Below the pieces are notes generated by a model. That model saw nothing but the letters and a program-made list of their open reading frames with translations, did not search any database and was not told the origin of the DNA. The position numbers were made by a program, and so were the translations under genes. From CBDCVA01 sp965222935 [NCBI: Candidatus Latescibacterota bacterium] (GTDB lineage: Bacteria > Latescibacterota > CBDCVA01): 64,000 nucleotides of DNA. The DNA is taken from NCBI GenBank assembly GCA_965222935.1, contig CBDCVA010000002.1, positions 682,001 through 746,000 of the forward strand, in the 5' to 3' direction. Of this stretch, positions 18,386 through 27,824 are shown piece after piece. Each line of letters opens with the position of its first letter. Position 1 is the first letter of the stretch.

Positions 18386-19404
18386 GCCTTCATTACCTCG
18401 CGGATCGTCGCTACGACCCGCTCTTCGGAGGGGATGTAGGCGCCTTCCAGTGTCGGACTAAAGGGTACGGGCGTGTGCGGTGCGGTGACGCACTTGATCG
18501 GAGCTTCAAGGCTGTAAAACGCCTCATCCGCCGCCAGCGCCGCGATGTCCGTGGCCAGGCTGCACCGCGGTGTGTCTTCGTCCACGATCACGAGGCGACC
18601 CGTCTTCTCCACCGAATCCAGGATCGTCCGCGCATCCATCGGGCTCAGCGAGCGCGGGTCGATCACTTCAACGCTCACTCCCTCTCCGGCAAGCACCTCT
18701 GCCGAGGCGAGCGCCACCCCGACCATCTTTGCGATGGCGACGACGGTGATGTCGCTCCCCTCGCGCCGGACCATCGCCTGACCCAGAGGAACGGTATAGG
18801 GCGCCTCCGGTACGGGGCCGGCATCGTCGTACATCGTCTTGTGCTCTAAGAAGTAGACGAGGTCGTCGTCGCGAATGGCGGAGATCAAAAGACCCTTGGC
18901 ATCGTACGGCGTGGAGGGGATGACGACCTTCAGGCCCGGAATGTGCGTGAAGATGGCGTAGAGGCTCTGAGAGTGCTGGGCCGCCGCTCCGAGCCCCGCA
19001 CCGATCATCGAACGGATGACCATGGGTACCTTCGCCTTGCCGCCGAACATGTAGCGCAGCTTCGCTCCCTGGTTGTAAATCTGATCCATGGCGACGCCAA
19101 AGAAATCCACGAACATCAGTTCCGCCACGGGTCTGAGACCCATCGTGGCAGCACCTACGGCGGCGCCGACGAAGCCCGCTTCGCTGATGGGCGTATCACG
19201 CACGCGCTCGCGCCCGAATTCAGCCACCAGACCTTTGGTAATGCCCATCGGCCCGCCCCAGGCGTCCTCGGCACCCGGCTCGTCCGATCCCGCACCCCCG
19301 ACGATGTCCTCGCCCATGATGATGACCGTGGGGTCGCTCGCCATCTCCTGGCGCAGGGCCTCGCCGATGGCCTCCCGCATGGTGAGTGTGCGTTCGTCGC
19401 TCAT
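18382..19404 (-). CDS. 2-oxoacid dehydrogenase E1 beta subunit
   Basis: 340 residues of the TPP-dependent transketolase-like beta subunit (pyruvate/acetoin dehydrogenase type). Visible are MREAIGEALRQEM at the start, IIMGEDIVGGAG, RVRDTPISEAGFVGAAVGAA containing the catalytic-site Glu, the K+-site region, and the C-terminal transketolase domain ending IPSEERVVATIREVMKA. It pairs with E1alpha to decarboxylate a 2-oxo acid and pass the acyl group to the lipoyl arm of E2. It overlaps both neighbours by four bases, so the three proteins are coupled in translation. Confidence 0.93.
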   Translation of the reverse strand: MSDERTLTMREAIGEALRQEMASDPTVIIMGEDIVGGAGSDEPGAEDAWGGPMGITKGLVAEFGRERVRDTPISEAGFVGAAVGAATMGLRPVAELMFVDFFGVAMDQIYNQGAKLRYMFGGKAKVPMVIRSMIGAGLGAAAQHSQSLYAIFTHIPGLKVVIPSTPYDAKGLLISAIRDDDLVYFLEHKTMYDDAGPVPEAPYTVPLGQAMVRREGSDITVVAIAKMVGVALASAEVLAGEGVSVEVIDPRSLSPMDARTILDSVEKTGRLVIVDEDTPRCSLATDIAALAADEAFYSLEAPIKCVTAPHTPVPFSPTLEGAYIPSEERVVATIREVMKA

Positions 19405-20384
19405 GTTCCGGCCCCCTCGTAGCTCACATAGACGTCGGCCGTCACCTCCGAGGGATCAGGCCACGGGCTCTCGGCCGCAAAGGCAATCGCTGCGTCGATG
19501 GCGGCTGTAACCTGTGAATCGGTGGCATCCAGCTCATCCGTGGCCAGCCACCCCTGCTGGATGACGCGTTCGCGGAAGTGACGGATGGCGCAGTACTCGC
19601 CCCTAAAGCGCTCGATCTCCTCTTTGGAGCGGTAGGTCTGCGTGTCGCCCTCATAATGGCCGTAGAGGCGGTAGGTCTTGCACTCCAGGAGCGTAGGACC
19701 ATCGCCCGCGCGAGCCGCGGCAATGGCCGCTCCCGCCTTCGCGTAGACGTCAAAGACGTCCAGGCCGTCGGCAATGACACCGGGGATGCCGTAGGAACGC
19801 GCCCGCTCGGCAATATCACCGACGCTCGTGGCATACTTTGCGCTGGTCGACTCGGCATAGCCGTTGTTCTCGACGACGAATAGCACGGGGAGCTTCCAGA
19901 TGGCCGCCAGGTTCAACCCCTCGTGGAAGGCTCCCTGGTTGGAGCCGCCGTCTCCGAAGAAGCTGACGGCAACCTGCCGGGTACCGCGTACCTGCGCACT
20001 GAGCGCCGCGCCGCAGGCGAGCGGCACGCCGGCACCGACGATCCCATTGGCACCGAGCATACCCCGGTCTACGTCGGCGATGTGCATGGAACCGCCCTTG
20101 CCCTTGCAGGCGCCGGTGGCTCGGCCGTAGAGCTCCGCCATCATCGCCCCCAAGTCCACCCCCTTGGCGATGCAGTGACCATGACCCCGGTGGGTGCTCG
20201 TGATGGCGTCGTCGTCGTCCAGATGCGCGCATACCCCGACGGCTACGGCCTCCTCTCCCGCATAGAGGTGGACGAAGCCCGGAATGTGCCCGGCGGCGTA
20301 CTCGTCGTGCGTCCGGTCCTCGAACTGGCGGATGGTGACCATCCGCTCATACATTTCAAGCAGCTTTTCCCTCGGAATGTCCAT
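19401..20384 (-). CDS. 2-oxoacid dehydrogenase E1 alpha subunit
   Basis: 327 residues. The TPP-binding motif GDGGSNQGAFHEGLN starts at residue 144 and closes with VENN; THRGHGHCIAKG (64-75) is the conserved substrate-channel His region. The start is placed at ATG 20384 (MDIPREKLLEMYERM), which has GAGAGAGG upstream and matches the family N-terminus; the open frame runs 30 codons further up but that part is unlike any E1alpha. It is the first gene of the operon. Both the acetoin dehydrogenase type and the pyruvate type remain possible. Confidence 0.93.
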   Translation of the reverse strand: MDIPREKLLEMYERMVTIRQFEDRTHDEYAAGHIPGFVHLYAGEEAVAVGVCAHLDDDDAITSTHRGHGHCIAKGVDLGAMMAELYGRATGACKGKGGSMHIADVDRGMLGANGIVGAGVPLACGAALSAQVRGTRQVAVSFFGDGGSNQGAFHEGLNLAAIWKLPVLFVVENNGYAESTSAKYATSVGDIAERARSYGIPGVIADGLDVFDVYAKAGAAIAAARAGDGPTLLECKTYRLYGHYEGDTQTYRSKEEIERFRGEYCAIRHFRERVIQQGWLATDELDATDSQVTAAIDAAIAFAAESPWPDPSEVTADVYVSYEGAGT

Positions 20385-20686
20385 ACGCCTCTCTCGTGCG
20401 CCGTACCGCGATTGATAGCGCCTCTTATGAATCTCTCCCTGGGTGAATGAGCCTCTTGCGCGCGACCTTTTCAAGCCCCCCTGGCGATAGCTCTAGCGTA
20501 AAGCGCATCGTACCGTCGGGCTCTCATCAAGTCAAGTCGGTTGGCGAGATGTGGTTGACAGTCTGCAAGGTAGAGCCGTACCTGTGCGAGAGGGACGGCT
20601 CCCACGCGAGCAAGCATAGCCTCCCATGCTAAGGGTGTGAACATCGCGGTATCACAAGGGAAGGTGATCATGGAGCAGAACCGCAG
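20385..20686. other. intergenic region between divergent operons
   Basis: About 300 bp separating the minus-strand E1/E2 operon from the plus-strand DUF1080 gene. It should hold promoters for both, but I see no convincing -35/-10 pair, operator palindrome or RNA gene. Short open frames here look like chance. Confidence 0.4.
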
Positions 20687-21433
20687 ATGAAGGAGGAGAC
20701 GCCCATCGGTTACAATGATACGCCCATGCTGCCCGGTTCAAGGTGGAGGGTGCACGACGGCACGCGACCCCAACCGCCGGTCGTGGACCCCGGCACCCCC
20801 AGTTCGCAGGAGGCGCCTGGCCGGCCGCCATCGGATGCGACCGTGCTCTTCGATGGGCTCGATGTCTCGAAGTGGATCGGGCGTGACGGTGAAATCCGGT
20901 GGAAGGTCGAAAACGGCACCCTGGAGGTCACCCGGAGCGGGAACATCGAGACCATAGAGCATTTCGGGGACTGCCAACTGCACGTCGAATGGGCGGCACC
21001 TGCGGGGGTGACGGGTGAGAGTCAGGGCCGCGGCAACAGCGGCGTGTTCCTGATGGGCCGCTACGAGATCCAGGTGCTCGACGGCTACGAGAACAGGACC
21101 TACGCAGACGGGCATACCGCTGCGGTCTACGGTCAGGTCCCACCGCTGGTCAACGCCTGCCGCAAGCCCGGCGAATGGCAGACCTACGATATCTTCTTCA
21201 TGGCTCCGCGTTTCGATGGAGGAAAGCTTGTCAGCCCCGCGTACGTCACCGTCGTTCACAACGGCGTGTTGGTCCACCACCATACGGAACTCCTCGGTGC
21301 TACGGGCCACAAGATCGTCGGCTCCTATGTTGCACACCCTCCTAAGGGTCCGCTCATGCTCCAAGACCACGGTGACCCCGTCCGCTACCGCAACATCTGG
21401 ATTCGGGCCCTTCAGGACGACGATCGAGCGTGA
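20687..21433 (+). CDS. DUF1080 (3-keto-disaccharide hydrolase-like) protein
   Basis: 248 residues. The N-terminal GYNDTPMLPGSRWRVHDG and the core VLFDGLDVSKW are the standard marks of DUF1080, a concanavalin-like jelly roll seen in glycoside-degrading bacteria. RGNSGVFLMGRYEIQVLDGY is the most conserved stretch, and the end LQDHGDPVRYRNIWIR is also typical. No signal peptide is visible, although many relatives are secreted. The start at ATG 20687 is kept because residues before MLPGS are conserved in the family. It is probably a sugar-binding or keto-sugar-cleaving protein. Confidence 0.88.
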   Translation: MKEETPIGYNDTPMLPGSRWRVHDGTRPQPPVVDPGTPSSQEAPGRPPSDATVLFDGLDVSKWIGRDGEIRWKVENGTLEVTRSGNIETIEHFGDCQLHVEWAAPAGVTGESQGRGNSGVFLMGRYEIQVLDGYENRTYADGHTAAVYGQVPPLVNACRKPGEWQTYDIFFMAPRFDGGKLVSPAYVTVVHNGVLVHHHTELLGATGHKIVGSYVAHPPKGPLMLQDHGDPVRYRNIWIRALQDDDRA

Positions 21434-21854
21434 ACGCGTTCGGGTCCCGTGGGGCTCAGGCCCAAGTGGGCATGATGTGACGATCGGCTCTCTAACGCAT
21501 GAGTGCCATCAGGAATTGCGGGTGGGTCGCCATGTGGACGGTGAACTGATTCGTTGGCCGCAAGGCCCCCCTTCACGGGGCTCACACGGCGCGCTTGACG
21601 CTGCCCGCCGGAGCCTGTACTTCAGAGGCAGAATCGCCAAGCCGCAAACTGCTGCTGGCTCAGCCCTACCCCATCACGTCCGACTATCGGTGTGAGAGGC
21701 CTCACGGCAGGTTGCTCGGTGATTCGGATGCCCTGATGCCGTTCATACCAACTGGCTCGGCGCAGCTCAGGGTTTTTCAGGGAACTCGACGCTTCGAGTC
21801 AGCGTCATTTTTCTCCGCAGAGCCCGTTCTCCGCAGGCAAAGGAGGCTGAGAGG
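21434..21854 (+). promoter_or_regulatory. leader region of the moxR operon with strong ribosome-binding site
   Basis: A 420-bp gene-free stretch. The only clear signal is AAAGGAGG at about 21839-21846, eight bases before the moxR ATG. A promoter for the moxR operon is expected here but no consensus was identified. Confidence 0.4.
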
Positions 21855-22844
21855 ATGGCCGTCGACGTTAAGCAAATCGGTGAGACGGTAGAAAAGCAGA
21901 GCGAAGTCATTGGCAGGGTCCGGAATGAGATCAGGAAGGTCATCGTCGGACAACAGTACCTTATCGACAGGTTGTTGATCGGGCTTCTTTGCAACAACCA
22001 CATCCTCATCGAGGGCGTACCCGGCCTCGCGAAGACGCTCTCCGTCACCACGCTGGCCAGAACCATCCAGGCCTCGTTCCAACGCATTCAGTTCACGCCC
22101 GATCTATTGCCCGCGGACGTCGTCGGAACGTTGATCTACGATCCGAAAACGGGCGGCTTCACGACGAAAAAGGGGCCGATCTTCGCCAACACCATTCTTG
22201 CCGACGAGATCAACCGCGCTCCGGCCAAGGTGCAGAGTGCGCTACTCGAAGCCATGCAGGAGAAGCAGGTCACCATCGGTGACGAAACGTACAAACTGGA
22301 CGACCCCTTCATGGTGCTGGCTACGCAGAATCCCATCGAGCAGGAAGGCACCTATCCACTCCCTGAGGCACAGGTCGACCGCTTCATGCTGAAGCTCAAA
22401 GTGACCTATCCGAGCAAGGAAGAAGAGCGGGAAATCTTGCGGGCGATGGCGAATTCTTCGCCCAAGCTCGATGTCGAGCCTGTCATCGAGCCCGCAGACA
22501 TCGTTGGGCTGCGGAAACTCGCCGACGAAATCTACATGGACGAGAAGATCGAGGATTACATCGTGAATATCGTTCAGGCAACCCGCACCCCGACGGAATA
22601 CAAACTCGACATCGAGGACCTGATTCTGTACGGCGCATCACCGCGTGCGACTATCTTCCTGACGATGGCGGCGAAGGCCAACGCTCTGCTCGAAGGACGG
22701 GGGTACGTGACACCGCAGGACGTGAAGACCATCGGGATGGACGTGCTGCGTCATCGCGTGATCGTCAGTTACGAGGCCGAGGCGGAGGAAAAGACCTCCG
22801 AGGACATCGTGCGGCAGGTCTTCGACGCCGTGGAAGTGCCATGA
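21855..22844 (+). CDS. moxR: MoxR-family AAA+ ATPase
   Basis: 329 residues. The Walker A variant EGVPGLAKT (53-61), Walker B ILADEINRAPAKVQSALLEAMQE (in part), sensor region ATQNPIEQEGTYPLPEAQVDRF and the C-terminal lid domain are all those of MoxR ATPases. These act as chaperones that activate von Willebrand factor A proteins, here the BatA/BatB encoded later in the same original operon. The ATG of the DUF58 gene overlaps its stop. The start is fixed by a strong ribosome-binding site. Confidence 0.95.
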   Translation: MAVDVKQIGETVEKQSEVIGRVRNEIRKVIVGQQYLIDRLLIGLLCNNHILIEGVPGLAKTLSVTTLARTIQASFQRIQFTPDLLPADVVGTLIYDPKTGGFTTKKGPIFANTILADEINRAPAKVQSALLEAMQEKQVTIGDETYKLDDPFMVLATQNPIEQEGTYPLPEAQVDRFMLKLKVTYPSKEEEREILRAMANSSPKLDVEPVIEPADIVGLRKLADEIYMDEKIEDYIVNIVQATRTPTEYKLDIEDLILYGASPRATIFLTMAAKANALLEGRGYVTPQDVKTIGMDVLRHRVIVSYEAEAEEKTSEDIVRQVFDAVEVP

Positions 22845-23716
22845 TCCCGAAGGAACTCGCCAAAAAGATTCGCTATCTTCAGATCCGAACGAGCAAGGCC
22901 GTGAACGACGTGCTCGCGGGCCAGTACGAGAGCGTCTTCAAGGGCCGCGGGATGGAGTTCGAGGAGGTTCGTGAGTACCAGCCGGGCGATGAGATCCGGA
23001 CCATCGATTGGAACGTGACGGCGAGAATGGGCCGCCCGTACGTCAAGCGGTTCGTCGAGGAAAGGGAACTCACGGTGATTTTTCTGGTGGACCTTTCGGC
23101 ATCGGGAACCTTCGGAAGCGTTCGGCAGACGAAGAACGAGGTCGCCGCCGAGCTGTGCGCCCTTCTGGCATTCTCAGCAGTCAAGAACAACGACAAGGTC
23201 GGGCTGATCGTCTTCACCAATGCCGTGGAGATGTTCATTCCGCCCAAGAAGGGCGTCACTCACGTGCTCCGGGTCATCCGGGCATTGCTCTACTTCAGGC
23301 CTCAGCAGGTGCGGACGAACATCGCCGAAGGGCTGGACTATCTAGGGCACGTCACCTCCAATCGCTGTGTCGTCTTCCTCATTTCCGATTTCCAGGGCGA
23401 GGACTTTGAAAAGCCCATGCGCGTGCTCGGCAAACGGCATGACCTCGTCGCGATGACGGTCGTCGATCCGCGTGAGGTCCGTATGCCGAACGTCGGACTG
23501 CTCGAACTGGAAGACGTGGAAAGCGGCGAGATCATCACCGTCGATACGGGCAGCCCGAAGATCCGTAGGCAATACGAACAACTCGGCCGGGAGCGAGCGA
23601 GCCGGCTCAAGGAGCTCTTCGCTTCGATGGGTGTCGACCAGATCAAGATCTCGACCGGCGAAGATTACGTTCGCGACCTCGTGCGGTTCTTTCTGGCTCG
23701 CGAACGAAGATGGTAA
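22841..23716 (+). CDS. DUF58 protein of the MoxR/Bat system
   Basis: 291 residues, full length for the family, ending FFLARERRW. The DUF58 signature EVREYQPGDEIRTIDWNVTA is clear, followed by a vWA-like fold with FLVDLSASGTFGS. DUF58 proteins nearly always follow moxR and precede the bat genes. Here the next 17.7 kb is foreign, and the expected downstream gene only resumes at 41416. The operon therefore appears to have been split directly after this stop codon. Confidence 0.93.
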   Translation: MIPKELAKKIRYLQIRTSKAVNDVLAGQYESVFKGRGMEFEEVREYQPGDEIRTIDWNVTARMGRPYVKRFVEERELTVIFLVDLSASGTFGSVRQTKNEVAAELCALLAFSAVKNNDKVGLIVFTNAVEMFIPPKKGVTHVLRVIRALLYFRPQQVRTNIAEGLDYLGHVTSNRCVVFLISDFQGEDFEKPMRVLGKRHDLVAMTVVDPREVRMPNVGLLELEDVESGEIITVDTGSPKIRRQYEQLGRERASRLKELFASMGVDQIKISTGEDYVRDLVRFFLARERRW

Positions 23717-23724
23717 CGAACGGA

Positions 23725-23920
23725 GCCATGCCCAGGACGATGGTCCTGCCTTTTGCCCCACGACTGCGTTTGCCGGGCCTACGCCCGCCGACATAGGTCT
23801 CGTCCACCTCAACCGTTCCGGTGAATGGGTTGAGGCCTTCGGGTCAGCGTCGGTCAGCCAAATAACGAAGGCAGGTGGCTTTGTCGGGAAAGTCTCGGCG
23901 AAAATGCTGGATGGTGTAGG
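23725..23920 (-). pseudogene. IS1595-family transposase remnant with internal deletion
   Basis: One minus-strand frame reads TIQHFRRDFPDKATCLRYLA, then a stop, then GTVEVDETYVGGRRPGK and GAKGRTIVLGM. The first block is the IS1595 N-terminus; the second is the DDE-domain start (VEVDETYVGG holds a catalytic Asp). The zinc-ribbon region normally between them is missing. It begins within ten bases of the DUF58 stop and so marks the left edge of the block inserted in the bat operon. Confidence 0.65.
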
Positions 23921-24036
23921 GACAAATACCTTAGACGTTATCCAACCACTGCGGGCAGGTCACCCGGCGAGCACACGCCCGCGGTACGAGGGGCGGCAAC
24001 TGACGCTCTTGTGAAGTCCCTGGCAGGAGCTAACCC

Positions 24037-24798
24037 TCACTTCCAGAGCAGGTATGGATCAGGGTTGTTACTGACCTCGTGCAGCAGCCCGTCCACATAC
24101 GCTTGAATTCGGAAGAGGCGGCATTGCGCAGCGCCCACAAAGCCCCTGCTCAAGTTGCCAGCCTGATCCCAGAACCCCCCGAGCGCCGGTCGCTTGAAGT
24201 ATGCTGGAAATCGGAAGAGGCCAGGGTCCTTCGTTCGCGAGTCTTGATCGAGCAGCTCATTCCAATAGACGACTTCCACAAAATGGATGTAGGTGGAGGA
24301 CTGATAGTCCACGCCGAGCATGAGGAGTTTCCCGTCGGCCCGGTACGCCTTGACCATGGGAGAATGTGAGCCGAAGGTCCTGCCCCACGGCTCGCGGTCC
24401 CACGGGGATCCGTAACCTTCGCTGCTGAGATGGTCGGCGACGAACGCCCTCGCGCCCTTCCCCCGAGCCGCCACGGAGTGGGAGTAGTGGTCGGACCGAT
24501 GCGTACCGGGCATTTGTCGGAAGAATTCTGTGAGCCACCCTACCGTCGAGGGCGCAGTCTCGATGTTCCAGGCTTTAGCCCGCTTATCCTTGTCCCGTGA
24601 CACAAGGTTGAACGAGGGCATCAGGATGAGCCCCTCCGGGCCAACAGCCGCTTCCAGGGCGCTCACCACGGTCTCCGCTCCTCCCTCAACGGGCCCGAGG
24701 CTCTTGAAGGATGAGTGCACGAAGAGGATGTCTCCTGGCTCGACGCCGAGGGCCCTGAGATCGTGCAGAAGCTTTTCTCGTGTATGGGGCGTTGTCAT
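24037..24798 (-). CDS. AAC(3)-family N-acetyltransferase
   Basis: 253 residues of the aminoglycoside 3-N-acetyltransferase/YokD family. Visible are the CoA-binding N-terminus ILFVHSSFKSLGPVEGGAETV, LILMPSFN, and the conserved RSDHYSHSVAARGKGA with the active-site His. The start is ATG 24798 (MTTPHTREKLL), which matches family starts; the open frame runs a further 32 codons without similarity. Such proteins confer aminoglycoside resistance in some hosts, but many environmental members act on other amines; specificity cannot be read here. It lies inside the insertion in the bat operon. Confidence 0.88.
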   Translation of the reverse strand: MTTPHTREKLLHDLRALGVEPGDILFVHSSFKSLGPVEGGAETVVSALEAAVGPEGLILMPSFNLVSRDKDKRAKAWNIETAPSTVGWLTEFFRQMPGTHRSDHYSHSVAARGKGARAFVADHLSSEGYGSPWDREPWGRTFGSHSPMVKAYRADGKLLMLGVDYQSSTYIHFVEVVYWNELLDQDSRTKDPGLFRFPAYFKRPALGGFWDQAGNLSRGFVGAAQCRLFRIQAYVDGLLHEVSNNPDPYLLWK

Positions 24799-25055
24799 AA
24801 CGACTGTCGTAGTGATCGTAGTTCGCGGGGCGGGGCGGACAAATCCCAGTGTGCGCCGTGGAAGGCCAACTGCGAGGGCTCGAAAAGCACACAACTGATG
24901 AGACCCATCACATAGCTTTGCACAACGTTCCAGCCGTATCTGAAGTCGCGGCGGACGATCTAGGCAAGAGCGTAAGCCGACTGATCATACGACACAATGC
25001 GGAGCACCGCAGGTCTTTCCTAGTACGCCACCCCTACGCGCAGGCGTCCGTCCAT

Positions 25056-27821
25056 CTAAGGGGCACCGATCACCTCGATGAAGAAACGGTTGAACCCTTC
25101 ATCACGTAAGCGACTGTCCCCATCACGAAACTCGCTTCGCCGGCGAGCGAGGCCGACCGAGGTTGTCACATTGTAGCCGAAGTACTGCGATCTGTTCTGA
25201 ACCATGAGGACCATGTCACTTGAGCTGAACGACTCCCGCGGGTTGCCCTTGTCCCGGAACTGGAACGCGAGGGTGTTCCGCGCTCGCTCCTTGTGAAGGC
25301 CCAGGTTGTCGAAGTACTGGTTCAGCCACGGCACCCGCACGCCTTGCTGCGCGAAGCGGATGACCGTCTTGGGCGTGGCGTGGAAATCCACCTTCAGGAT
25401 CGGCGCCGTCCACGACTGGCTTCGTCGGATGACTTTCGAGCCAGCCTTGGGGTTCTCCTGTTCGACGAGCGTCAAACGTTTGAACTGCGGCCAGATGCTC
25501 CAGCGGCCGGACCTCAGCCTGTAGTCCGCCCTGTTGACCATCATGAACGAGGTCACGCGCGAGTCGCTCTGCTCGGTGCCATCCCTAAAGCGCTCGGCCA
25601 ACTTATGGTTCTGCAACACCTTGAAGTTGTTCTCGATGTGCAGGTTCAGCACCTGATTGTACCGCGTGCCAAGGAAGGCCGTGTGGACTAGGGAATTGCG
25701 CATCTGAAGCGTATCATAACCCGAATCAAACGGCCGCGGCCCGAAGAAATTGGGTGTCTCCCCAAACGTGTACACGCTGTTCCGGATCGAGTCGCGCACC
25801 CGCTTGGTGTCGTGATACCACTCGGCCATTCCAATGTCGCCCCGATCGAAGACGTATGAGCTGCGAAGATAGCGCCCTTCGTTCTCGCCTCCGCCCGCGA
25901 TCTCCTGCGTGTCGAACAGGCCCAAGGAGAACTTCAGGCCTCGGGTCGGCTTGTACTCCACGAAGTAATGCGGTCCTTCCAGGTCCTTGTCGTGGGGGTA
26001 GTCGGGACGCTCGTCATCCTCCCATTGATCGATCCACAGGTTGTTGTTGTTGTCGAGGCCATAGGTGAACTCCAGGGGATCGCTGTAATAGAGGAGGAAA
26101 GGTTCGGTCCAGTCGGGGATGAAGTTCCTATTCTGATCGTCGTCGATATGGCCATCGAAATCCTCATCGCGGCCGGGATAGACACCCTGGTCCAGTGCGC
26201 GGTTGTCGGAGCCGACGATTTCGGGGAAGATGTCATCGTCAGACCACTGATCGCCGTCATCGTTGTCGTCCACCCAGGGGAACTCGATCGTCTGAGGAAC
26301 CGCATTGCTGATGCCTGCCTTGTCGGTGTAAAGCGTGGGACCGCCGCGCGTCCCCATGTACGACGCATACTTGGGCCCGATGTGGAAATACTCGAACCCA
26401 AGGTTGAGCGGCCCCGCCTCTTTGAGAATGTCGATGAAGTAGGCCGCACCGCTTAAGGGCGAGAGGTGGTCACCCCCCAGCGTCGGAAACTGTAAGTACG
26501 TAGAGGAGAGCGCGATTTCGCCCTTCGCCTTCAGCCCGGCGAAGTCGGCGGAGAAGTTCGAACCGTAAATGGTCTGGCCTGTGGTAAACCCATAGCGGAA
26601 CCGGATGGAGCCCCTGTTCGAGAAGTCCTGCACGTTGCCCGGCGCCCGCGTGATGATGTAGGGCTCCGTGCTGCGTTCCTCGAACGGGAGCGGATTCCCG
26701 AACTCGTCGAGGTGCTTGCTCAGTATAGGGTTGACGCCGAACTTGTGCTTCTGGTGGACCAGGATTCTGTAGTCGTTGGCGACCGCGGCCTCGACGATCA
26801 TGGCGACGGGCGTCGGCGAGATGGGCATGTCGTAGGTGAAGGTGACCTCGTCGAACCCGTTCGCCTCCAGGTGGTCGCCCACCACCACGCCGCCGAACAC
26901 CGTAGGCCTGAACCGCGTCAGGATGCTATCGGCCCCAGCGATGACTATCACCTTCGGCGCCCCAAAGATGGCCGCCCCATCACGACCATCCGTGGGCGAG
27001 TCATCGGCAAAGGTCAGGACGATCTGGGTCGGCGGCAGCATGGGATAGGGAACGCCGCCGCGGAGGCTGAAGATGCCCTCGTTGCTGGTCACGTCCTCGG
27101 AGTGCTGGTTGACGAACGTGGCCCCAACTTCCACAGCGTCGCCCACATGTGTACGCCAATGCGCGCCGAAAAACGGGACAACACCGACCGTGGCCTTCTT
27201 TTTGAAGGGATCGAGGAACAGCGGCACCAAGGTCGATGAGCCCCAGAAACGGTCGAAGTCCGAGCGCCAGTTCGCTCTGCCGAGGGTGAAAAGCAACGTC
27301 AACCTTTGCTTCGATGAGCTCACGTCATAGCGGATGCCCGGGAAGCGTGGGACGCTGAACGTCAAGTCCGTGAAGTGGGTCCGCATGAACTCCCCCAGCG
27401 ACAGGGTCCAGCGGTAATCTCGAAAGGAGTCCTCGAATTGCATCAAGAAGTCGAACCACCATCGCCAGTGGCCGTGCAGTGCACGAAGGCTCCCGTCGTG
27501 GCGCTCACCGAAAAACGGGACACCTGCTCCCAGGCCCGGACGCTGCTCCTCTAACCGATACGCCACAACCCCCTCAGTCATGTAGTTCCCGAGGATGTCG
27601 AACCGTTTAAAGCTGTCCAGCGGAAGTTGGTAGGGGCTGTACTTGTCCTTGGCGTAGTTGAGATAGCCTTCAGGATCAGGACGGCGCAGAAATGGGCGGA
27701 CAAACTTCCCCTGGTGGGTGAACTGAGCCCTCGCCGCCCCCCCCCATCCGGCCCAGACGGCAGCCACAAGACCAAGTGCGACCAGTGCGCACCGTTGTCT
27801 TTTGCCCGAACGCCTCATCAC
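25056..27821 (-). CDS. giant secreted protein with Asp-rich calcium-type loops, paralogue A
   Basis: 921 residues with a signal peptide (basic start, then a hydrophobic core, AARAQ near 33). The body is rich in aromatic and charged beta-strand-like segments. Around residues 515-605 lies a cluster of Asp/Asn-rich loops (DDNDDGDQW, DEDFDGHIDDDQNRN, DNNNNLWIDQWEDD) resembling calcium-binding EF-hand-like or thrombospondin type 3 repeats. The conserved block EPFLLYYSDPLEF is shared with the neighbour. I do not recognise a named family; an outer-membrane or surface barrel-like protein is a guess. It follows paralogue B after three bases on the same strand, so they probably form an operon. Confidence 0.75.
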   Translation of the reverse strand: MMRRSGKRQRCALVALGLVAAVWAGWGGAARAQFTHQGKFVRPFLRRPDPEGYLNYAKDKYSPYQLPLDSFKRFDILGNYMTEGVVAYRLEEQRPGLGAGVPFFGERHDGSLRALHGHWRWWFDFLMQFEDSFRDYRWTLSLGEFMRTHFTDLTFSVPRFPGIRYDVSSSKQRLTLLFTLGRANWRSDFDRFWGSSTLVPLFLDPFKKKATVGVVPFFGAHWRTHVGDAVEVGATFVNQHSEDVTSNEGIFSLRGGVPYPMLPPTQIVLTFADDSPTDGRDGAAIFGAPKVIVIAGADSILTRFRPTVFGGVVVGDHLEANGFDEVTFTYDMPISPTPVAMIVEAAVANDYRILVHQKHKFGVNPILSKHLDEFGNPLPFEERSTEPYIITRAPGNVQDFSNRGSIRFRYGFTTGQTIYGSNFSADFAGLKAKGEIALSSTYLQFPTLGGDHLSPLSGAAYFIDILKEAGPLNLGFEYFHIGPKYASYMGTRGGPTLYTDKAGISNAVPQTIEFPWVDDNDDGDQWSDDDIFPEIVGSDNRALDQGVYPGRDEDFDGHIDDDQNRNFIPDWTEPFLLYYSDPLEFTYGLDNNNNLWIDQWEDDERPDYPHDKDLEGPHYFVEYKPTRGLKFSLGLFDTQEIAGGGENEGRYLRSSYVFDRGDIGMAEWYHDTKRVRDSIRNSVYTFGETPNFFGPRPFDSGYDTLQMRNSLVHTAFLGTRYNQVLNLHIENNFKVLQNHKLAERFRDGTEQSDSRVTSFMMVNRADYRLRSGRWSIWPQFKRLTLVEQENPKAGSKVIRRSQSWTAPILKVDFHATPKTVIRFAQQGVRVPWLNQYFDNLGLHKERARNTLAFQFRDKGNPRESFSSSDMVLMVQNRSQYFGYNVTTSVGLARRRSEFRDGDSRLRDEGFNRFFIEVIGAP

Positions 27822-27824
27822 GGT

